DNA of 64,000 nucleotides from Rhodococcoides kyotonense (GCF_900188125.1 NZ_FZOW01000002.1:124001-188000), one strand, 5' to 3'. Shown: positions 48,538 through 57,838, counted from the first letter of the stretch. A program made the numbers and translations. Notes: a model not told the origin generated them from the letters alone.

Positions 48538-49260
48538 ATGAACGTGCGGCCCGCGCTGTCACATCTTCTCGACCGAGTTCCTGCCGACGTCGTCGCCGTC
48601 GACGGTGAGCTCGAGTACGGGGCGCTGGCGGATGCCGCGCACTACCTCGCCGAATGTCTGGGGCGCGCAGGTGTCGGCCGAGGATCGCGAGTCGGGGTTC
48701 TCGTAGCCGGGGGCGCCGAGTTCACGGTCGTCCTGTGCGCGCTCGACAGCCTCGGTGCGACCGTCGTGTTGCTTCGTCACACCGACATGCCGCACGTCGT
48801 CCTCGATCGGATGCGTCGTGGTGACGTCGCAGTCGTGCTCGGCCATGTCCGTACCGAGCATGTTCTCGACGACGTTCTGTTCGAGGCAGCGGTCGTGGAA
48901 CTGCCGACTGTCGTCGCGGACGAGTACACCCTGGTCGCTGTCTCCGAGTCGGCGAGCGACGAGCGACAGCGGGAGATCGTATTCTTCTCCGGCTGTGGAT
49001 CGGACGTCCGCATGTGCTGGGAATCCCTGGTGAAGGCGGGCGCCGAGTGGGCATCCTCCGCGCGCGTCCGGGCTGGTTCGACCGTGACTATCGATGCGGG
49101 CGCAACCGGGGTCAAGGCGGTCACCGCGCTGGTGGCAGGACTGTCCGTCGGCGCCACCGTTGCATTCCGCACGCCCGAGACGTCGGTGGCGCTACATCCG
49201 TCGGCGTATCGATCGCGAGAGGTCCTCGTGCGCCGGCCAGCGCGAGTGAGCGTAGGCTAA
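48538..49260 (+). CDS. Truncated, degenerate AMP-ligase (ANL)-like protein
   Basis: Encodes 240 residues from ATG 48538 with a GAGGATGAGG ribosome region. The first 110 residues look like the N-terminal part of an acyl-CoA synthetase or NRPS adenylation domain: LLDRVPADVVAVDGELEYGALA, GVGRGSRVGVLVAGGAEFTVVLCALDSLGATVV (both interrupted here). Where the P-loop should be, the protein reads VFFSGCGSDVRMCWESL, without the TGxPKG residues, and it ends at about half the family length with no C-terminal lysine domain. It is unlikely to form adenylates. An iron box precedes it, and the second SIP gene starts 35 bp later, so it is probably expressed with the siderophore locus. Could be a decaying gene or a repurposed non-catalytic protein. 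Confidence 0.6.
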   Translation: MNVRPALSHLLDRVPADVVAVDGELEYGALADAAHYLAECLGRAGVGRGSRVGVLVAGGAEFTVVLCALDSLGATVVLLRHTDMPHVVLDRMRRGDVAVVLGHVRTEHVLDDVLFEAAVVELPTVVADEYTLVAVSESASDERQREIVFFSGCGSDVRMCWESLVKAGAEWASSARVRAGSTVTIDAGATGVKAVTALVAGLSVGATVAFRTPETSVALHPSAYRSREVLVRRPARVSVG

Positions 49261-49265
49261 CCAAG
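49247..49265. promoter_or_regulatory. IdeR/DmdR-type iron box upstream of the second SIP gene
   Basis: The 19-mer contains the uninterrupted core TAGGCTAACC and matches the consensus at 14 of 19 positions. It overlaps the stop codon of the AMP-ligase-like gene and ends 29 bp before ATG 49295, so the reductase gene probably has its own iron-controlled promoter. Confidence 0.65.
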
Positions 49266-49294
49266 CACTCCTGGAACTACCGAAGACGAGGACG

Positions 49295-50182
49295 ATGACG
49301 GACAAGGGTTTCTACTTCGCCGAAGTAGTCGCAGTCGAGCAGTTGACCACTCACATGGTCCGCGTGACGTTCGGTGGCGCCGACGTCGCCGAGTACGTGT
49401 CGATCGGCAAGCCGGACGAGTGCGTGACGCTGTTCTTCGCACGCCAGGGTGAGGATCGTCCGCCTGCTATGACCGAGGTCGACGGCGAATGGTGGTACCA
49501 CGACGTCGACCCCGTTCCGGACGGCCGGAACTACACGGTTCGTCGATTCGATTCGGCTGCAGGAACTCTCGTGATCGACTTCGTCGCGCACGAAGGCGGC
49601 GTCGCGGCCACGTGGGCGCTGAACGCCACCGTCGGGCAGGTCTTGCTGTGGACTCGGCCGCGGTGCTGGTACGACATTCCGGACACCGCGCGGTGGCAAC
49701 TGCTCGTCGCGGACATGACCGGGTTGCCAGGGCTCGGCCGGATCATCGAGGAATTGCCGTCCGGCGCACGGGCACACGCCATCGTCGAGGTGCTCGAACG
49801 CGGAGACATCCAGGAGTTCGAGACAGCAGGCGACGTCACCTACGACTGGCGAATCGGTTCCGGCAACGGTGATTCGGCGAGTGTGCTCGACGACGCCGTA
49901 CGTCAATGGGCGTTACCGGAGGGCGAGGGCTACATTTGGTTTGCCGGCGAGGCGTCGTCGTCGCGCGTCGTGCGGAAGTACTTCCGCAAGGAACTCGGCT
50001 ATCCCGTAACGCAATTCGAGATCATCGGGTACTGGCGCGCGAATTCGGAACAGTGGCTCGAGAAGTACAAGAAGCATCAGGAAGAGGCATTGGCCGTGTA
50101 CAACGGCGCGCTGGAGGCCGGCCGTAGTCAAGCCGAGGCGAGCGAGGAATTCGACGCGATGCTCGAGCGCGTGGGGCTGTAG
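49295..50182 (+). CDS. Siderophore-interacting protein (ferric-siderophore reductase)
   Basis: Encodes 295 residues, a single SIP domain. It has NYTVRRFDSAAGTLVIDFVAHEGG (interrupted here) near residue 75, ATWALNATVGQ, a nucleotide-binding half beginning near LLVADMTGLPGLGRII, and the C-terminal WFAGEASSSRVVRKYF near 220 followed by IIGYWR. These flavoproteins reduce imported ferric siderophores with NAD(P)H or ferredoxin to release iron. It is the unfused relative of the N-terminal half of the protein at 45040. The C-terminal tail of about 45 residues is polar and helical. Confidence 0.92.
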   Translation: MTDKGFYFAEVVAVEQLTTHMVRVTFGGADVAEYVSIGKPDECVTLFFARQGEDRPPAMTEVDGEWWYHDVDPVPDGRNYTVRRFDSAAGTLVIDFVAHEGGVAATWALNATVGQVLLWTRPRCWYDIPDTARWQLLVADMTGLPGLGRIIEELPSGARAHAIVEVLERGDIQEFETAGDVTYDWRIGSGNGDSASVLDDAVRQWALPEGEGYIWFAGEASSSRVVRKYFRKELGYPVTQFEIIGYWRANSEQWLEKYKKHQEEALAVYNGALEAGRSQAEASEEFDAMLERVGL

Positions 50183-50194
50183 GCGACTTCGTCG

Positions 50195-50272
50195 CACGTG
50201 CATAGAAATACATAGCGCCTCAGGGTCGTTCCGCAGGCTCCACTCCTGCCGCTGTGTATTTTCATGCACATG
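50195..50272. repeat. Long intergenic inverted repeat, copy 1 (interrupted by a 27-bp repeat)
   Basis: Arms 50195-50216 and 50251-50272 pair at 18 of 22 positions and share the core GTGCATAGAAATACATAG / TATTTTCATGCAC with copies 3 and 4. The 34-bp centre contains a 27-bp sequence (50223-50249) found again at 63569-63595. The right arm includes the two candidate ATG starts of the FetB-like gene (50264 and 50270). Confidence 0.8.
50223..50249 (+). repeat. 27-bp dispersed repeat, copy 1
   Basis: This 27-base sequence, GGGTCGTTCCGCAGGCTCCA followed by CTCCTGC, recurs with a single change (A to G) at 63569-63595. It contains a small hairpin, GCAGG...CCTGC. Here it lies in the loop of a long intergenic palindrome. 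Confidence 0.75.
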
Positions 50273-51013
50273 AGTTCTTCCCTCGCCCAGCCCGGCATCC
50301 CACTGGCCGTGCTGTGCGTCGTCATGGTTCTGCTCGCTGCGCTGGTGTATCGGGTGTCTGCGATCGGCCGGGTGGCCACCGTTCCCGCCGCAGCGCTCAG
50401 GGGCTTTCTTCAGCTGGCTGCCGTCTCGCTGATCCTGGCCGCCGCGTTGGCACACCTGTGGTCGTCGCTGCTGGTGCTGGTCGTGATGTTCGCGGCAGCC
50501 GCGTTCACGTCGATCAGGCGATCCGAGGCCGGGCGATCGGGGCTGTGGCTGACGGTCCCGCTTGCCGTCGGCATAGGCGTCGTCGTACCTCTGTGTCTTG
50601 TGACAGGAGTTGTTCCTGCCGAGGGGATTGCAATCGTTCCCGTCGGCGGCATCATTCTGGGCGGCACGATGACCGCGACGTCGTTGTCGGCTCGCCGCGC
50701 CCTCGATGCACTGTCCGATCGTCACGGCGAAGTGGAAGCTGCGCTCAGTCTCGGTCTGAGCGAACGTGATTCACGGCTAGAGGTCGTCAGGCCGACGGCG
50801 GGTGACGCGCTGCTGCCGGGACTGGACCAAACCCGAACCGTCGGACTGGTGACTCTGCCGGGGGCGTTCGTCGGTGTTCTGCTGGCGAGCGGTTCTGCCA
50901 TTCAGGCGGGCGCTGTTCAGATCCTCGTGCTGACGGGCCTTCTGCTCGCTCAGACTCTGGCCGTCGCGTTGACTGTCGACTTCGTGTCGCGTGGGTTGGT
51001 GAACCGGTCGTGA
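50264..51013 (+). CDS. FetB-like (UPF0014) ABC permease, possible iron/metal exporter
   Basis: Encodes 249 residues (247 if started at the second ATG, 50270) with about seven membrane helices. Family marks of FetB/YbbM: LRGFLQLAAVSLILA near residue 45, then the GGIILGGTMTATSLSARR segment near 128 and LPGAFVGVLLASGSAIQAG near 205. In E. coli FetAB exports iron; the FetA ATPase is not adjacent here. Its location at the edge of the siderophore locus is consistent with iron handling. Start and stop codons both lie inside long inverted repeats, and no good ribosome site is visible. Confidence 0.85.
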   Translation: MHMSSSLAQPGIPLAVLCVVMVLLAALVYRVSAIGRVATVPAAALRGFLQLAAVSLILAAALAHLWSSLLVLVVMFAAAAFTSIRRSEAGRSGLWLTVPLAVGIGVVVPLCLVTGVVPAEGIAIVPVGGIILGGTMTATSLSARRALDALSDRHGEVEAALSLGLSERDSRLEVVRPTAGDALLPGLDQTRTVGLVTLPGAFVGVLLASGSAIQAGAVQILVLTGLLLAQTLAVALTVDFVSRGLVNRS

Positions 51014-51049
51014 GCGAAAATGTGTACTCCTCTATACATTTTCACGCAC
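51010..51049. repeat. Intergenic inverted repeat, copy 2 (likely bidirectional terminator)
   Basis: Arms 51010-51026 and 51033-51049 pair at 14 of 17 positions around a six-base loop. The fetB-like stop codon (51011-51013) is in the left arm, and the stop of the convergent MFS gene (51032-51034) is at the start of the right arm. Confidence 0.75.
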
Positions 51050-52444
51050 ATGGGGTTTGGGCATGAATGCCGCCGCGAGGAGCATCAGCACCGCCGCCGC
51101 GAAGACGCCGAGAAAGACCAGATGAATGGCGTCGGACAGCTGTTGGGGTTCCGGGTCGCCGGAGACGCGGGAATTCACGATCGCCCCGAAAATGGCGACG
51201 CCCACCGCGCTGCCGATGGACCGGGCGAACATGTTGGTCGACGTTGCGACGCCACGTTCTTCCCACTCCACGGACGACTGCGCCGCGATGAGAGTCGGGC
51301 TCGCGATCAGACCCATGCCGAGGCCGACGACGAAGCACACCGCGGCGATCATCCAGATATGTGCGTCGGCGCCGATCAGCGTCGCGAGGCCGGTGCCGAT
51401 CACGGCGATGGTCCCGCCCGTCAACGCTGTCGCGCGGAAGCCGAAGCGTAGATAGAACCTGCCCGACAGCGATGCTGCGATCGGCCAGCCGAGCGTCAGC
51501 GTCGCCAATGCGAAGCCCGCGACGATCGCCCCGGTGCCGAGGACGCCTTGGACGAATGTCGGGACGTACGACGTGAGCCCCAGCACGATCGCGCCGACGA
51601 GGAGAGACACGAGGCTGCTGACGACCAGAACCCGTCGTGTGAACACCCACAGAGGCAGGATCGGCTCGGGCACGCGCGTCTGCTGCCACGTGAACAACGC
51701 CAGCGCGACGACGCCACCGACGAAGATCGACATACTGATCGGCGACGCCCATGCCCACGACTGGCCACCTTCGAGCAGTCCGAGCAGGATGGCTGCGGCG
51801 CCGACGGTCAGCAATCCGGCGCCGAGGTAGTCGATCTTCGGACGCTCGTGGCGGATGTCCCCCTCGTGGAACCGCCTGATCAGCATCCACGCAGCCAGCG
51901 CGCACAGCGGAATGTTGACGAAGAAGATCCACCTCCACGACAGAAATTCCGAGAACACGCCGCCCAGGGCGGGACCGGCCACCGACGACATCGCCCACAC
52001 GCTCGCCAGATAACCCTGCGCTTTGGCGCGCTCCTGCAGCGTGTAGATGTCGCCGGCGATCGTCACCGACATCGGCTGGACTGCGCCCGCCCCGAGCCCC
52101 TGGATTGCACGGAAGGCGATCAACGCGGGCATCGACCAGGCGAGGCCGCACAGGATCGAACCCAGCAGGAACACCCCGATGCCCCACAGCATTACTTTCT
52201 TACGTCCGAACAGGTCGGCGAGTTTGCCGTAGATGGGGACGGACACGGCTTGGGCCAGCAGGTAGATCGAGAACAGCCACGGGAATTGGCTGAAGCCACC
52301 GAGATCGCCGACGATGGTCAGCACGGCCGTCGCGATGATCGTCGAATCGAGCGCGACGAGCGATGTGCTGAGCATGAGAGCGATCAGAACCGGCCCGCGC
52401 TCGGAGCGGAAACCGACGTCTGCGACTTCTTGATTCGTTGCCAT
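51032..52444 (-). CDS. MFS multidrug-type exporter, DHA2 family (14 helices)
   Basis: Encodes 470 residues starting [11 protein letters not shown] at ATG 52444. The DHA2 motifs are present: motif C-like [19 protein letters not shown] (near residue 35), motif [12 protein letters not shown] near 78, and about 14 hydrophobic segments. Such proton-driven exporters move drugs or secondary metabolites. Because it flanks the siderophore locus it might contribute to siderophore secretion, but it reads in the opposite direction and has no iron box, so it may be unrelated. Its last codons are encoded in a palindrome arm. Confidence 0.9.
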   Translation of the reverse strand: MATNQEVADVGFRSERGPVLIALMLSTSLVALDSTIIATAVLTIVGDLGGFSQFPWLFSIYLLAQAVSVPIYGKLADLFGRKKVMLWGIGVFLLGSILCGLAWSMPALIAFRAIQGLGAGAVQPMSVTIAGDIYTLQERAKAQGYLASVWAMSSVAGPALGGVFSEFLSWRWIFFVNIPLCALAAWMLIRRFHEGDIRHERPKIDYLGAGLLTVGAAAILLGLLEGGQSWAWASPISMSIFVGGVVALALFTWQQTRVPEPILPLWVFTRRVLVVSSLVSLLVGAIVLGLTSYVPTFVQGVLGTGAIVAGFALATLTLGWPIAASLSGRFYLRFGFRATALTGGTIAVIGTGLATLIGADAHIWMIAAVCFVVGLGMGLIASPTLIAAQSSVEWEERGVATSTNMFARSIGSAVGVAIFGAIVNSRVSGDPEPQQLSDAIHLVFLGVFAAAVLMLLAAAFMPKPHVRENV

Positions 52445-52506
52445 TACCAACCATTCTTCCCCGACGTGGGCAGAACCTGCATCGCGACCCAGATAGGGTT
52501 GTCTCC

Positions 52507-53391
52507 GTGCGTCCACAACTCAGCAGCTACCAGCACCTGGCCGGCGGCAAGGTTCGCGATCTCTACGTCATCGACGACGACCATCTGCTCCTCGTCGCGA
52601 GCGACCGCATCTCGGCCTACGACCACGTCCTCGACACACCGATCCCCGACAAGGGCCGCGTCCTGACGGCGATGAGCGTGTTCTTCTTCGAAGAGCTCGG
52701 TGGCGTCAACCACCTGGCAGGCGATTCACGCGACGAGCGCATTCCGGAGGAACTGCTGGGCCGCGCTCTCGTCGTCAAGAAGCTCGAGATGGTGCCCATC
52801 GAATGCGTTGCGCGCGGGTACCTGACCGGTTCCGGGCTCTCGGATTACAAGCGCACCGGCGCGGTGTGCGGCGTCGCGCTGCCCGACGGGCTCGTCGAAT
52901 CCAGCAAGCTCGACGAGGCGATCTTCACGCCTGCGGCGAAAGCCGCGCTCGGGGAGCACGACGAGAACGTCGACTTCGCTGCCGTCGTCGACAAGGTCGG
53001 TGAGGAACTCGCCTTCAAGCTGCGCGAGGACACACTCGAAATCTATTCGCGTGCCGCGAACTTCGCACTGGACCGCGGAATCATTCTGGCCGACACCAAG
53101 TTCGAGTTCGGTCTCGACGCCGACCGCAACCTCGTGCTCGCCGACGAGGTTCTCACGCCCGACTCGTCCCGCTACTGGCCATTGGAGGGGTACGAAGAGG
53201 GCCGCGTTCAGCCGAGCTTCGACAAGCAGTTCGTACGCGACTGGCTGACGACCGAATCCGGCTGGGATCGCCACGGTGACACACCGCCCCCACCGCTGCC
53301 CGACGACATCGTCGCATCGACGCGCGCGCGGTACATCGAGGCCTACGAACGCATTTCGGGCCTGAACTTCGACGATTGGGTACGCCCGTGA
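52507..53391 (+). CDS. purC: Phosphoribosylaminoimidazole-succinocarboxamide synthase (SAICAR synthase)
   Basis: Encodes 294 residues from GTG 52507, giving the typical beginning [20 protein letters not shown] (interrupted here). It joins aspartate to CAIR using ATP in purine synthesis. Conserved segments include [15 protein letters not shown] near residue 25, [19 protein letters not shown] near 95, and [13 protein letters not shown] near 210. It overlaps the oligopeptidase gene by GTGA. Its reaction precedes that of purB, 35 kb away. Confidence 0.96.
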   Translation: MRPQLSSYQHLAGGKVRDLYVIDDDHLLLVASDRISAYDHVLDTPIPDKGRVLTAMSVFFFEELGGVNHLAGDSRDERIPEELLGRALVVKKLEMVPIECVARGYLTGSGLSDYKRTGAVCGVALPDGLVESSKLDEAIFTPAAKAALGEHDENVDFAAVVDKVGEELAFKLREDTLEIYSRAANFALDRGIILADTKFEFGLDADRNLVLADEVLTPDSSRYWPLEGYEEGRVQPSFDKQFVRDWLTTESGWDRHGDTPPPPLPDDIVASTRARYIEAYERISGLNFDDWVRP

Positions 53392-55514
53392 CACTCGTTC
53401 CACCCACCGCCAAGACCGTTCCGCTCGAGCGAACACATCACGGCGACACGTTCGTCGACAACTACGAATGGCTGCGCGACAAGGACAACCCCGAGGTGAT
53501 CGCGTACCTCGAAGCCGAGAACGCGTACACCGAGCAGCAGACTGCGCATCTGGAGCCGTTGCGCGAGGCGATCTTCGACGAGATCAAGTCTCGGACGCAG
53601 GAAACCGATCTGTCCGTGCCGACGCGGATGGGGGACTGGTGGTACTACTCCCGCACGCAGGAGGGTAAGTCCTACGGCCTCCAATGCCGGTGCCCCGTCG
53701 ACTCTCCCGACGACTGGACGCCTCCGTCGTTGTCCGGTGAGGTGCCGCACGAGCAGATTCTGCTCGACTCCAACGTCGAAGCCGAGGGACATTCGTTTTT
53801 CTCGTTGGGTGCGTTCTCGATCAGCCACGACGGCAATGTGCTGGCCTACTCGACCGACACCGAGGGCGACGAGCGCTACACGATGCGGTTCAAGGATCTG
53901 CGTAGCGGCGAGATGCTCCCCGATGTCATCGACAAGACCGCCCCGGGCGCGACGTGGTCGCTGGATCACGGATATGTCTTCTATCAGACGGTCGACGAGT
54001 CCTGGCGCCCCGACACCGTGTGGCGTCACAAGCTCGGGACGTCGACCGAGCAGGACGTCAAGGTCTTTCATGAGCCCGACGAGAGCTACTGGGTCGGCTT
54101 CGGATCGACGCGCAGCGAGAAGTACCTCCTGATCTGGGTCGGCTCCAAGATCACCTCCGAGTGCCTCGTTCTCGAATCCGAGAACCCCGAAGGCGAGTTC
54201 CGCGTCGTACTCCCGCGCGTCGAAGGCATCGAATACAGCGTCGAGCACGCCGTCGTGAAGGGCGAGGATCGATTCCTCATCCTGCACAACGGATCCGTCG
54301 ACGGATGGGGAACCGACGGCGAGAAGGCCGAGAACTTCATCCTCGCCGACGCGCCGGTGAACGACCCGTCGGTGCAGACGACGTTGATCCCGCACCGCGA
54401 GGACGTGCGTCTCGAAGACGTCGACGCGTTCGCCGACCACCTGGTCCTGGGCTATCGACGAGAAGCGTTGACGCGCTTGGCGATCTGGCCTTTGGGTGAG
54501 GAGGGTTACGGGGACTATCACGAGCTCGAATTCGACGAGGAACTCTACGCCGTCGGCGCCGGATCCAACCCGGAGTGGAAGCAGCCGTTGCTGCGCCTGG
54601 CGTACACGTCGTTCATCACGCCGGGGCAGGTCTACGACTACGACCTCTCGACGGGGGAGCTGTTGCTTCGTAAGTCGCAGCCCGTACTCGGAGACTTCGA
54701 CGCGTCGGACTATGTGCAGCACCGTGATTGGGCGGTCGCGTCGGACGGCACGCGGGTCCCGCTGTCGATCGTGCGACGCAAGGACGTGCCCGACGGGCCT
54801 GCTCCGACGCTGCTGTACGGCTACGGATCCTACGAGGCATCGATGGATCCTGCGTTCTCCGTCGCGCGATTGTCGCTGCTGGACCGCGGCATCGTGTTCG
54901 TCGTCGCCCACGTCCGTGGTGGCGGTGAAATGGGCCGTCACTGGTACGAGAACGGCAAGACGCTGACGAAGAAGAACACCTTCACCGATTTCGTCTCTGC
55001 TGCACAGCATTTGATTTCGAGTGGACGTACGTCACCGAAACATCTGGTCGCCGACGGCGGCAGTGCGGGCGGGCTCCTGATGGGTGCCGTCGCCAACCTC
55101 GCGCCGGAGTTGTTCAACGGCATCCTCGCGAACGTTCCGTTCGTGGACCCGCTGACGTCCATCCTGGACCCGTCGTTGCCGCTGACGGTCATCGAATGGG
55201 ACGAGTGGGGAAACCCGTTGGCGGACAAGGAGGTGTACGAGTACATGAAGTCGTACAGCCCCTACGAGAACATCGAGGCCAAGGACTACCCCTCGATTCT
55301 CGCGATCACGTCCATCAACGACACCCGCGTGCTGTACGTCGAGCCTGCCAAATGGGTTGCGGCCCTGCGCGCCACGAAAACCGGCGACTCGGAACTGCTG
55401 CTGAAGACCGAGATGAGCGCCGGACACGGCGGCGTCAGCGGTCGGTACGAGAAGTGGAAGGAAGCGGCGTTCGAGTACGCGTGGATAATCGGCGCCTCCG
55501 GCGCACGTGCATAG
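53388..55514 (+). CDS. ptrB: Oligopeptidase B (S9A serine peptidase)
   Basis: Encodes 708 residues from GTG 53388, which overlaps the purC stop. An N-terminal beta-propeller (about residues 75-410) gates a C-terminal alpha/beta-hydrolase. The catalytic Ser is in [12 protein letters not shown] near residue 555, the Asp in SINDTRVLY near 640 and the His in GHGGVSGRY near 680. It cleaves short peptides after basic residues in the cytoplasm. The stop codon is inside the left arm of a long inverted repeat. Confidence 0.93.
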   Translation: MTLVPPTAKTVPLERTHHGDTFVDNYEWLRDKDNPEVIAYLEAENAYTEQQTAHLEPLREAIFDEIKSRTQETDLSVPTRMGDWWYYSRTQEGKSYGLQCRCPVDSPDDWTPPSLSGEVPHEQILLDSNVEAEGHSFFSLGAFSISHDGNVLAYSTDTEGDERYTMRFKDLRSGEMLPDVIDKTAPGATWSLDHGYVFYQTVDESWRPDTVWRHKLGTSTEQDVKVFHEPDESYWVGFGSTRSEKYLLIWVGSKITSECLVLESENPEGEFRVVLPRVEGIEYSVEHAVVKGEDRFLILHNGSVDGWGTDGEKAENFILADAPVNDPSVQTTLIPHREDVRLEDVDAFADHLVLGYRREALTRLAIWPLGEEGYGDYHELEFDEELYAVGAGSNPEWKQPLLRLAYTSFITPGQVYDYDLSTGELLLRKSQPVLGDFDASDYVQHRDWAVASDGTRVPLSIVRRKDVPDGPAPTLLYGYGSYEASMDPAFSVARLSLLDRGIVFVVAHVRGGGEMGRHWYENGKTLTKKNTFTDFVSAAQHLISSGRTSPKHLVADGGSAGGLLMGAVANLAPELFNGILANVPFVDPLTSILDPSLPLTVIEWDEWGNPLADKEVYEYMKSYSPYENIEAKDYPSILAITSINDTRVLYVEPAKWVAALRATKTGDSELLLKTEMSAGHGGVSGRYEKWKEAAFEYAWIIGASGARA

Positions 55515-55552
55515 AAATACATAGAGGGTTATGTACTTCTATGCACATGCGC
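55501..55552. repeat. Long intergenic inverted repeat, copy 3 (likely bidirectional terminator)
   Basis: Arms 55501-55523 and 55530-55552 pair at 21 of 23 positions around the loop GAGGGT. The last codons and TAG stop (55512-55514) of ptrB are in the left arm, and the convergent response-regulator gene stops two bases beyond the right arm. There is no T tract. Confidence 0.85.
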
Positions 55553-55553
55553 G

Positions 55554-56234
55554 CTAGCGCCACACGTACCGCACCTGCGGCCGCCCGGCGCGGCCGTATT
55601 CGGTGTTGCGCGTGACGAGTCCGTCGTCGGCGAGGCGCTCGAGATAGCGCCACGCCGTCACACGGGAGACTCCGACGAGCTTGGCGGCCTCGGATGCATT
55701 GAGGCCGCCGGGCGCGTCGCGAACGATGGCGGTGACCCCGTCCATCGTCTGCGGCGCAATGCCTTTCGGCGACGACGCCTTCTCGTCGGCGGTACGCAGG
55801 TGTGACATCGCGCGGTCGATGTCTCGCTGGCTCGCCGCGTTCTCGCCCGCAGGCAAGGCGTCGTGGAATTCTCGGTATCGTTCGAGCTTGTCGCGGAACG
55901 CCGCGAACGTGAACGGCTTCAACAGATACAGCACGACGCCGTGTGCGACGGCCGAACGCACGACGGACAGGTCGCGCTCCGACGTGATGGCAATGACGTC
56001 GGGACTCGGTCGCAGGCCACCGAGGGCCGCCGCGACGTCGATACCGTTGGAGTCGGGCAGGCCGATGTCCAACAGCACCAGGTCGATCGGGTCCTCTGCT
56101 TCGCTCGCGGCGCGCAACGCGGCCGATCCACTGTGCGCCATGCCGACGACGGTGAACCCGGGGACACGCTCGACGTAGTTCTTGTGAGCCTCGGCGATCA
56201 GCACCTCGTCTTCGACGATCAGAACCCGGATCAC
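55554..56234 (-). CDS. Response regulator, CitB/DcuR type
   Basis: Encodes 226 residues from GTG 56234, overlapping the sensor kinase stop (GTGA). The receiver domain has the acidic pair in VEDE near residue 9, phospho-acceptor Asp in LLDIGLPD near 56 and Lys in LLKPF near 106. The C-terminal domain has a helix-turn-helix (SEAAKLVGVSRVTAWRYLERL, interrupted here). This is the DcuR/CitB/MalR layout, which controls uptake of C4-dicarboxylates or citrate. The dicarboxylate symporter next to the kinase is the likely target. Confidence 0.92.
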   Translation of the reverse strand: MIRVLIVEDEVLIAEAHKNYVERVPGFTVVGMAHSGSAALRAASEAEDPIDLVLLDIGLPDSNGIDVAAALGGLRPSPDVIAITSERDLSVVRSAVAHGVVLYLLKPFTFAAFRDKLERYREFHDALPAGENAASQRDIDRAMSHLRTADEKASSPKGIAPQTMDGVTAIVRDAPGGLNASEAAKLVGVSRVTAWRYLERLADDGLVTRNTEYGRAGRPQVRYVWR

Positions 56235-57772
56235 AGGGGGATCCTGGCTGTGAGCACCGAGCCGTAGGTGATTTCCGACGTCAACGATCCGTGATAGCGC
56301 TTCACGACCTGCGTGACGAGCGCAAGGCCGAGGCCTCGAGAGCCCGACTTCGTGGAGTACCCCCGTGTGAGTGCGGTTTCCAGTACATGGGCGGGCATTC
56401 CCGGACCACTGTCGGAGACTCTCACCAGCAATTCGGTCGACGAATCACGAACGGTCACTTCGACCCACGGCTGTTCGGCTTCCTTCGACGCATCGATTGC
56501 ATTGTCTATCAGATTGCCTACCAGCGTGACCAATTCCCGCGGAGTGACGACTCCCGCGTGATCGAGCGCGGTGTCCTCGGTGACGGTCAGTTCGACGCCC
56601 TGCTCGGCGGCCTGGCTGACCTTTCCGAGCAGCAAAGCGGCGAGGGCGGGTTCGTTGACCGACCCCATCAGTCGGTCGATGAGATGCTGCGACAGCTCGA
56701 GATCGGCTGTCGCGAATTCGACCGCTTCTTGCGGGCGTCCGAGTTCGACCATCGTAATGACCGTGTGCAGGCGGTTGGCCGATTCGTGCGCCTGCGATCG
56801 CAGTGACTCGGCAAAACTGCGCACCGAGTCGAGTTCGCCCATGACACCTTGCAATTCGGTGCGGTCGCGGACAGTGAGGACGTCGCCGAGTCGGTGTCCT
56901 TCCCACATCACGGGATCCTGGTTGACGACGAGAATGCGGGTGTCGGTCACGTGCAGTTCGCCGTGTACGGCACCGGATTGCAACTGCTGCAACGATTCCG
57001 GCAGATCCTCCCGCCGTACCGGACCGTCGGGAAGATCGAGCAGGCGCCTGGCCTCGTCGTTGACGATCGCGGCACTTCCCTTTTTTCCGAACACGAGAAG
57101 GCCCTCGCTGATGGAGTGAAGGACCGCGTCGTGATGCTCGTACATCGATCGGAGCTCGTCCGGTGCCATGCCGAGAGTCTGGCGTCGAAGCCGTCTGCTC
57201 AACCCGATCGAACCGATGGTGGCGACGATGAACGCAGCGATGACGACCCCGATGATGAGCGGCAACCCTGACACGAACTGGTCGCTGATCTTCTCGCGCG
57301 TCACACCTGCAGACACGAGGCCGACGATCGTCCCGCTGCCGTCCGTGACGGGCGTGACCGCGCGGATCGACGGTCCGAGCGAACCGACGTACGTCTCGGT
57401 GAACGTCTCGCCTTGCAGCGCGCGATCGATGTTGCCGGAGAACGGTTTGCCGATCAGGTCGACGGTCGTGTGCGTGAATCGCGTGCGGTCCGGCGCCATC
57501 ACGACGATGAAGTCGACGCCGGTGATGCCGCGAATCTTCTCGGTTTCCGGTTGCAGATACGCCGTCGGGTCGTTCGATGCGATGGCGATCGGCGTCGACG
57601 GTTCGTTGGCGATGCTGGCGGCGATCGCGATGACCTCGCGTCGTGTCGCGTCGTCGCTGTTGGAGCGCTCATTCAGAACGGTGAGGATGCCGCCCGCAAG
57701 CACGATGACGGCCATGACGACCAATTGCAGGACAAGAACTTGTCCGGCGACGCTCGTCGGGCGCTTGGCCAC
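56231..57772 (-). CDS. Sensor histidine kinase, CitA/DcuS type
   Basis: Encodes 513 residues from GTG 57772, preceded by GAGG. Layout: membrane helix 1 (about residues 12-30), a periplasmic Cache/PAS ligand domain, helix 2 near 172-192, a cytoplasmic PAS domain, a SpoOB-type dimerisation region with the phosphorylated His in SQAHESANRLHTVITMVELG (interrupted here), and an ATPase domain with NLIDNAIDA and GLGLALV. CitA/DcuS kinases sense external citrate, malate, fumarate or succinate. It is divergent from the symporter gene. Confidence 0.92.
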   Translation of the reverse strand: MAKRPTSVAGQVLVLQLVVMAVIVLAGGILTVLNERSNSDDATRREVIAIAASIANEPSTPIAIASNDPTAYLQPETEKIRGITGVDFIVVMAPDRTRFTHTTVDLIGKPFSGNIDRALQGETFTETYVGSLGPSIRAVTPVTDGSGTIVGLVSAGVTREKISDQFVSGLPLIIGVVIAAFIVATIGSIGLSRRLRRQTLGMAPDELRSMYEHHDAVLHSISEGLLVFGKKGSAAIVNDEARRLLDLPDGPVRREDLPESLQQLQSGAVHGELHVTDTRILVVNQDPVMWEGHRLGDVLTVRDRTELQGVMGELDSVRSFAESLRSQAHESANRLHTVITMVELGRPQEAVEFATADLELSQHLIDRLMGSVNEPALAALLLGKVSQAAEQGVELTVTEDTALDHAGVVTPRELVTLVGNLIDNAIDASKEAEQPWVEVTVRDSSTELLVRVSDSGPGMPAHVLETALTRGYSTKSGSRGLGLALVTQVVKRYHGSLTSEITYGSVLTARIPL

Positions 57773-57822
57773 GTTCCGTGCCTCGTTTCGTTACTCGAAC
57801 CTGTGAACAGAATGAACGTATT

Positions 57823-57838
57823 CGTGACATCGGTCACG
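57823..57838. promoter_or_regulatory. GlxR/CRP-type site in the kinase-symporter divergent promoter
   Basis: CGTGAC-ATCG-GTCACG is a perfect six-base inverted repeat containing GTGA-N6-TCAC, the core recognised by CRP-family regulators such as actinobacterial GlxR. It lies 70 bp before the symporter start and 51 bp before the kinase start, as expected for cAMP- or carbon-dependent control of organic acid uptake. Confidence 0.6.

Noticed and set aside
48538-49260. Phosphopantetheinyl transferase or thioesterase for the NRPS
   Set aside because: The sequence looks like the N-terminal half of an AMP ligase instead. No PPTase or thioesterase motif was seen in the locus.
53343-55010. 555-codon open frame on the minus strand across ptrB, and similar long antisense frames at 19467-21146, 5666-7156, 26748-27920 and 14361-15830
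   Set aside because: They lie opposite genes with clear family motifs, have Arg/His/Asp-rich translations typical of GC-rich antisense frames and show no domain.
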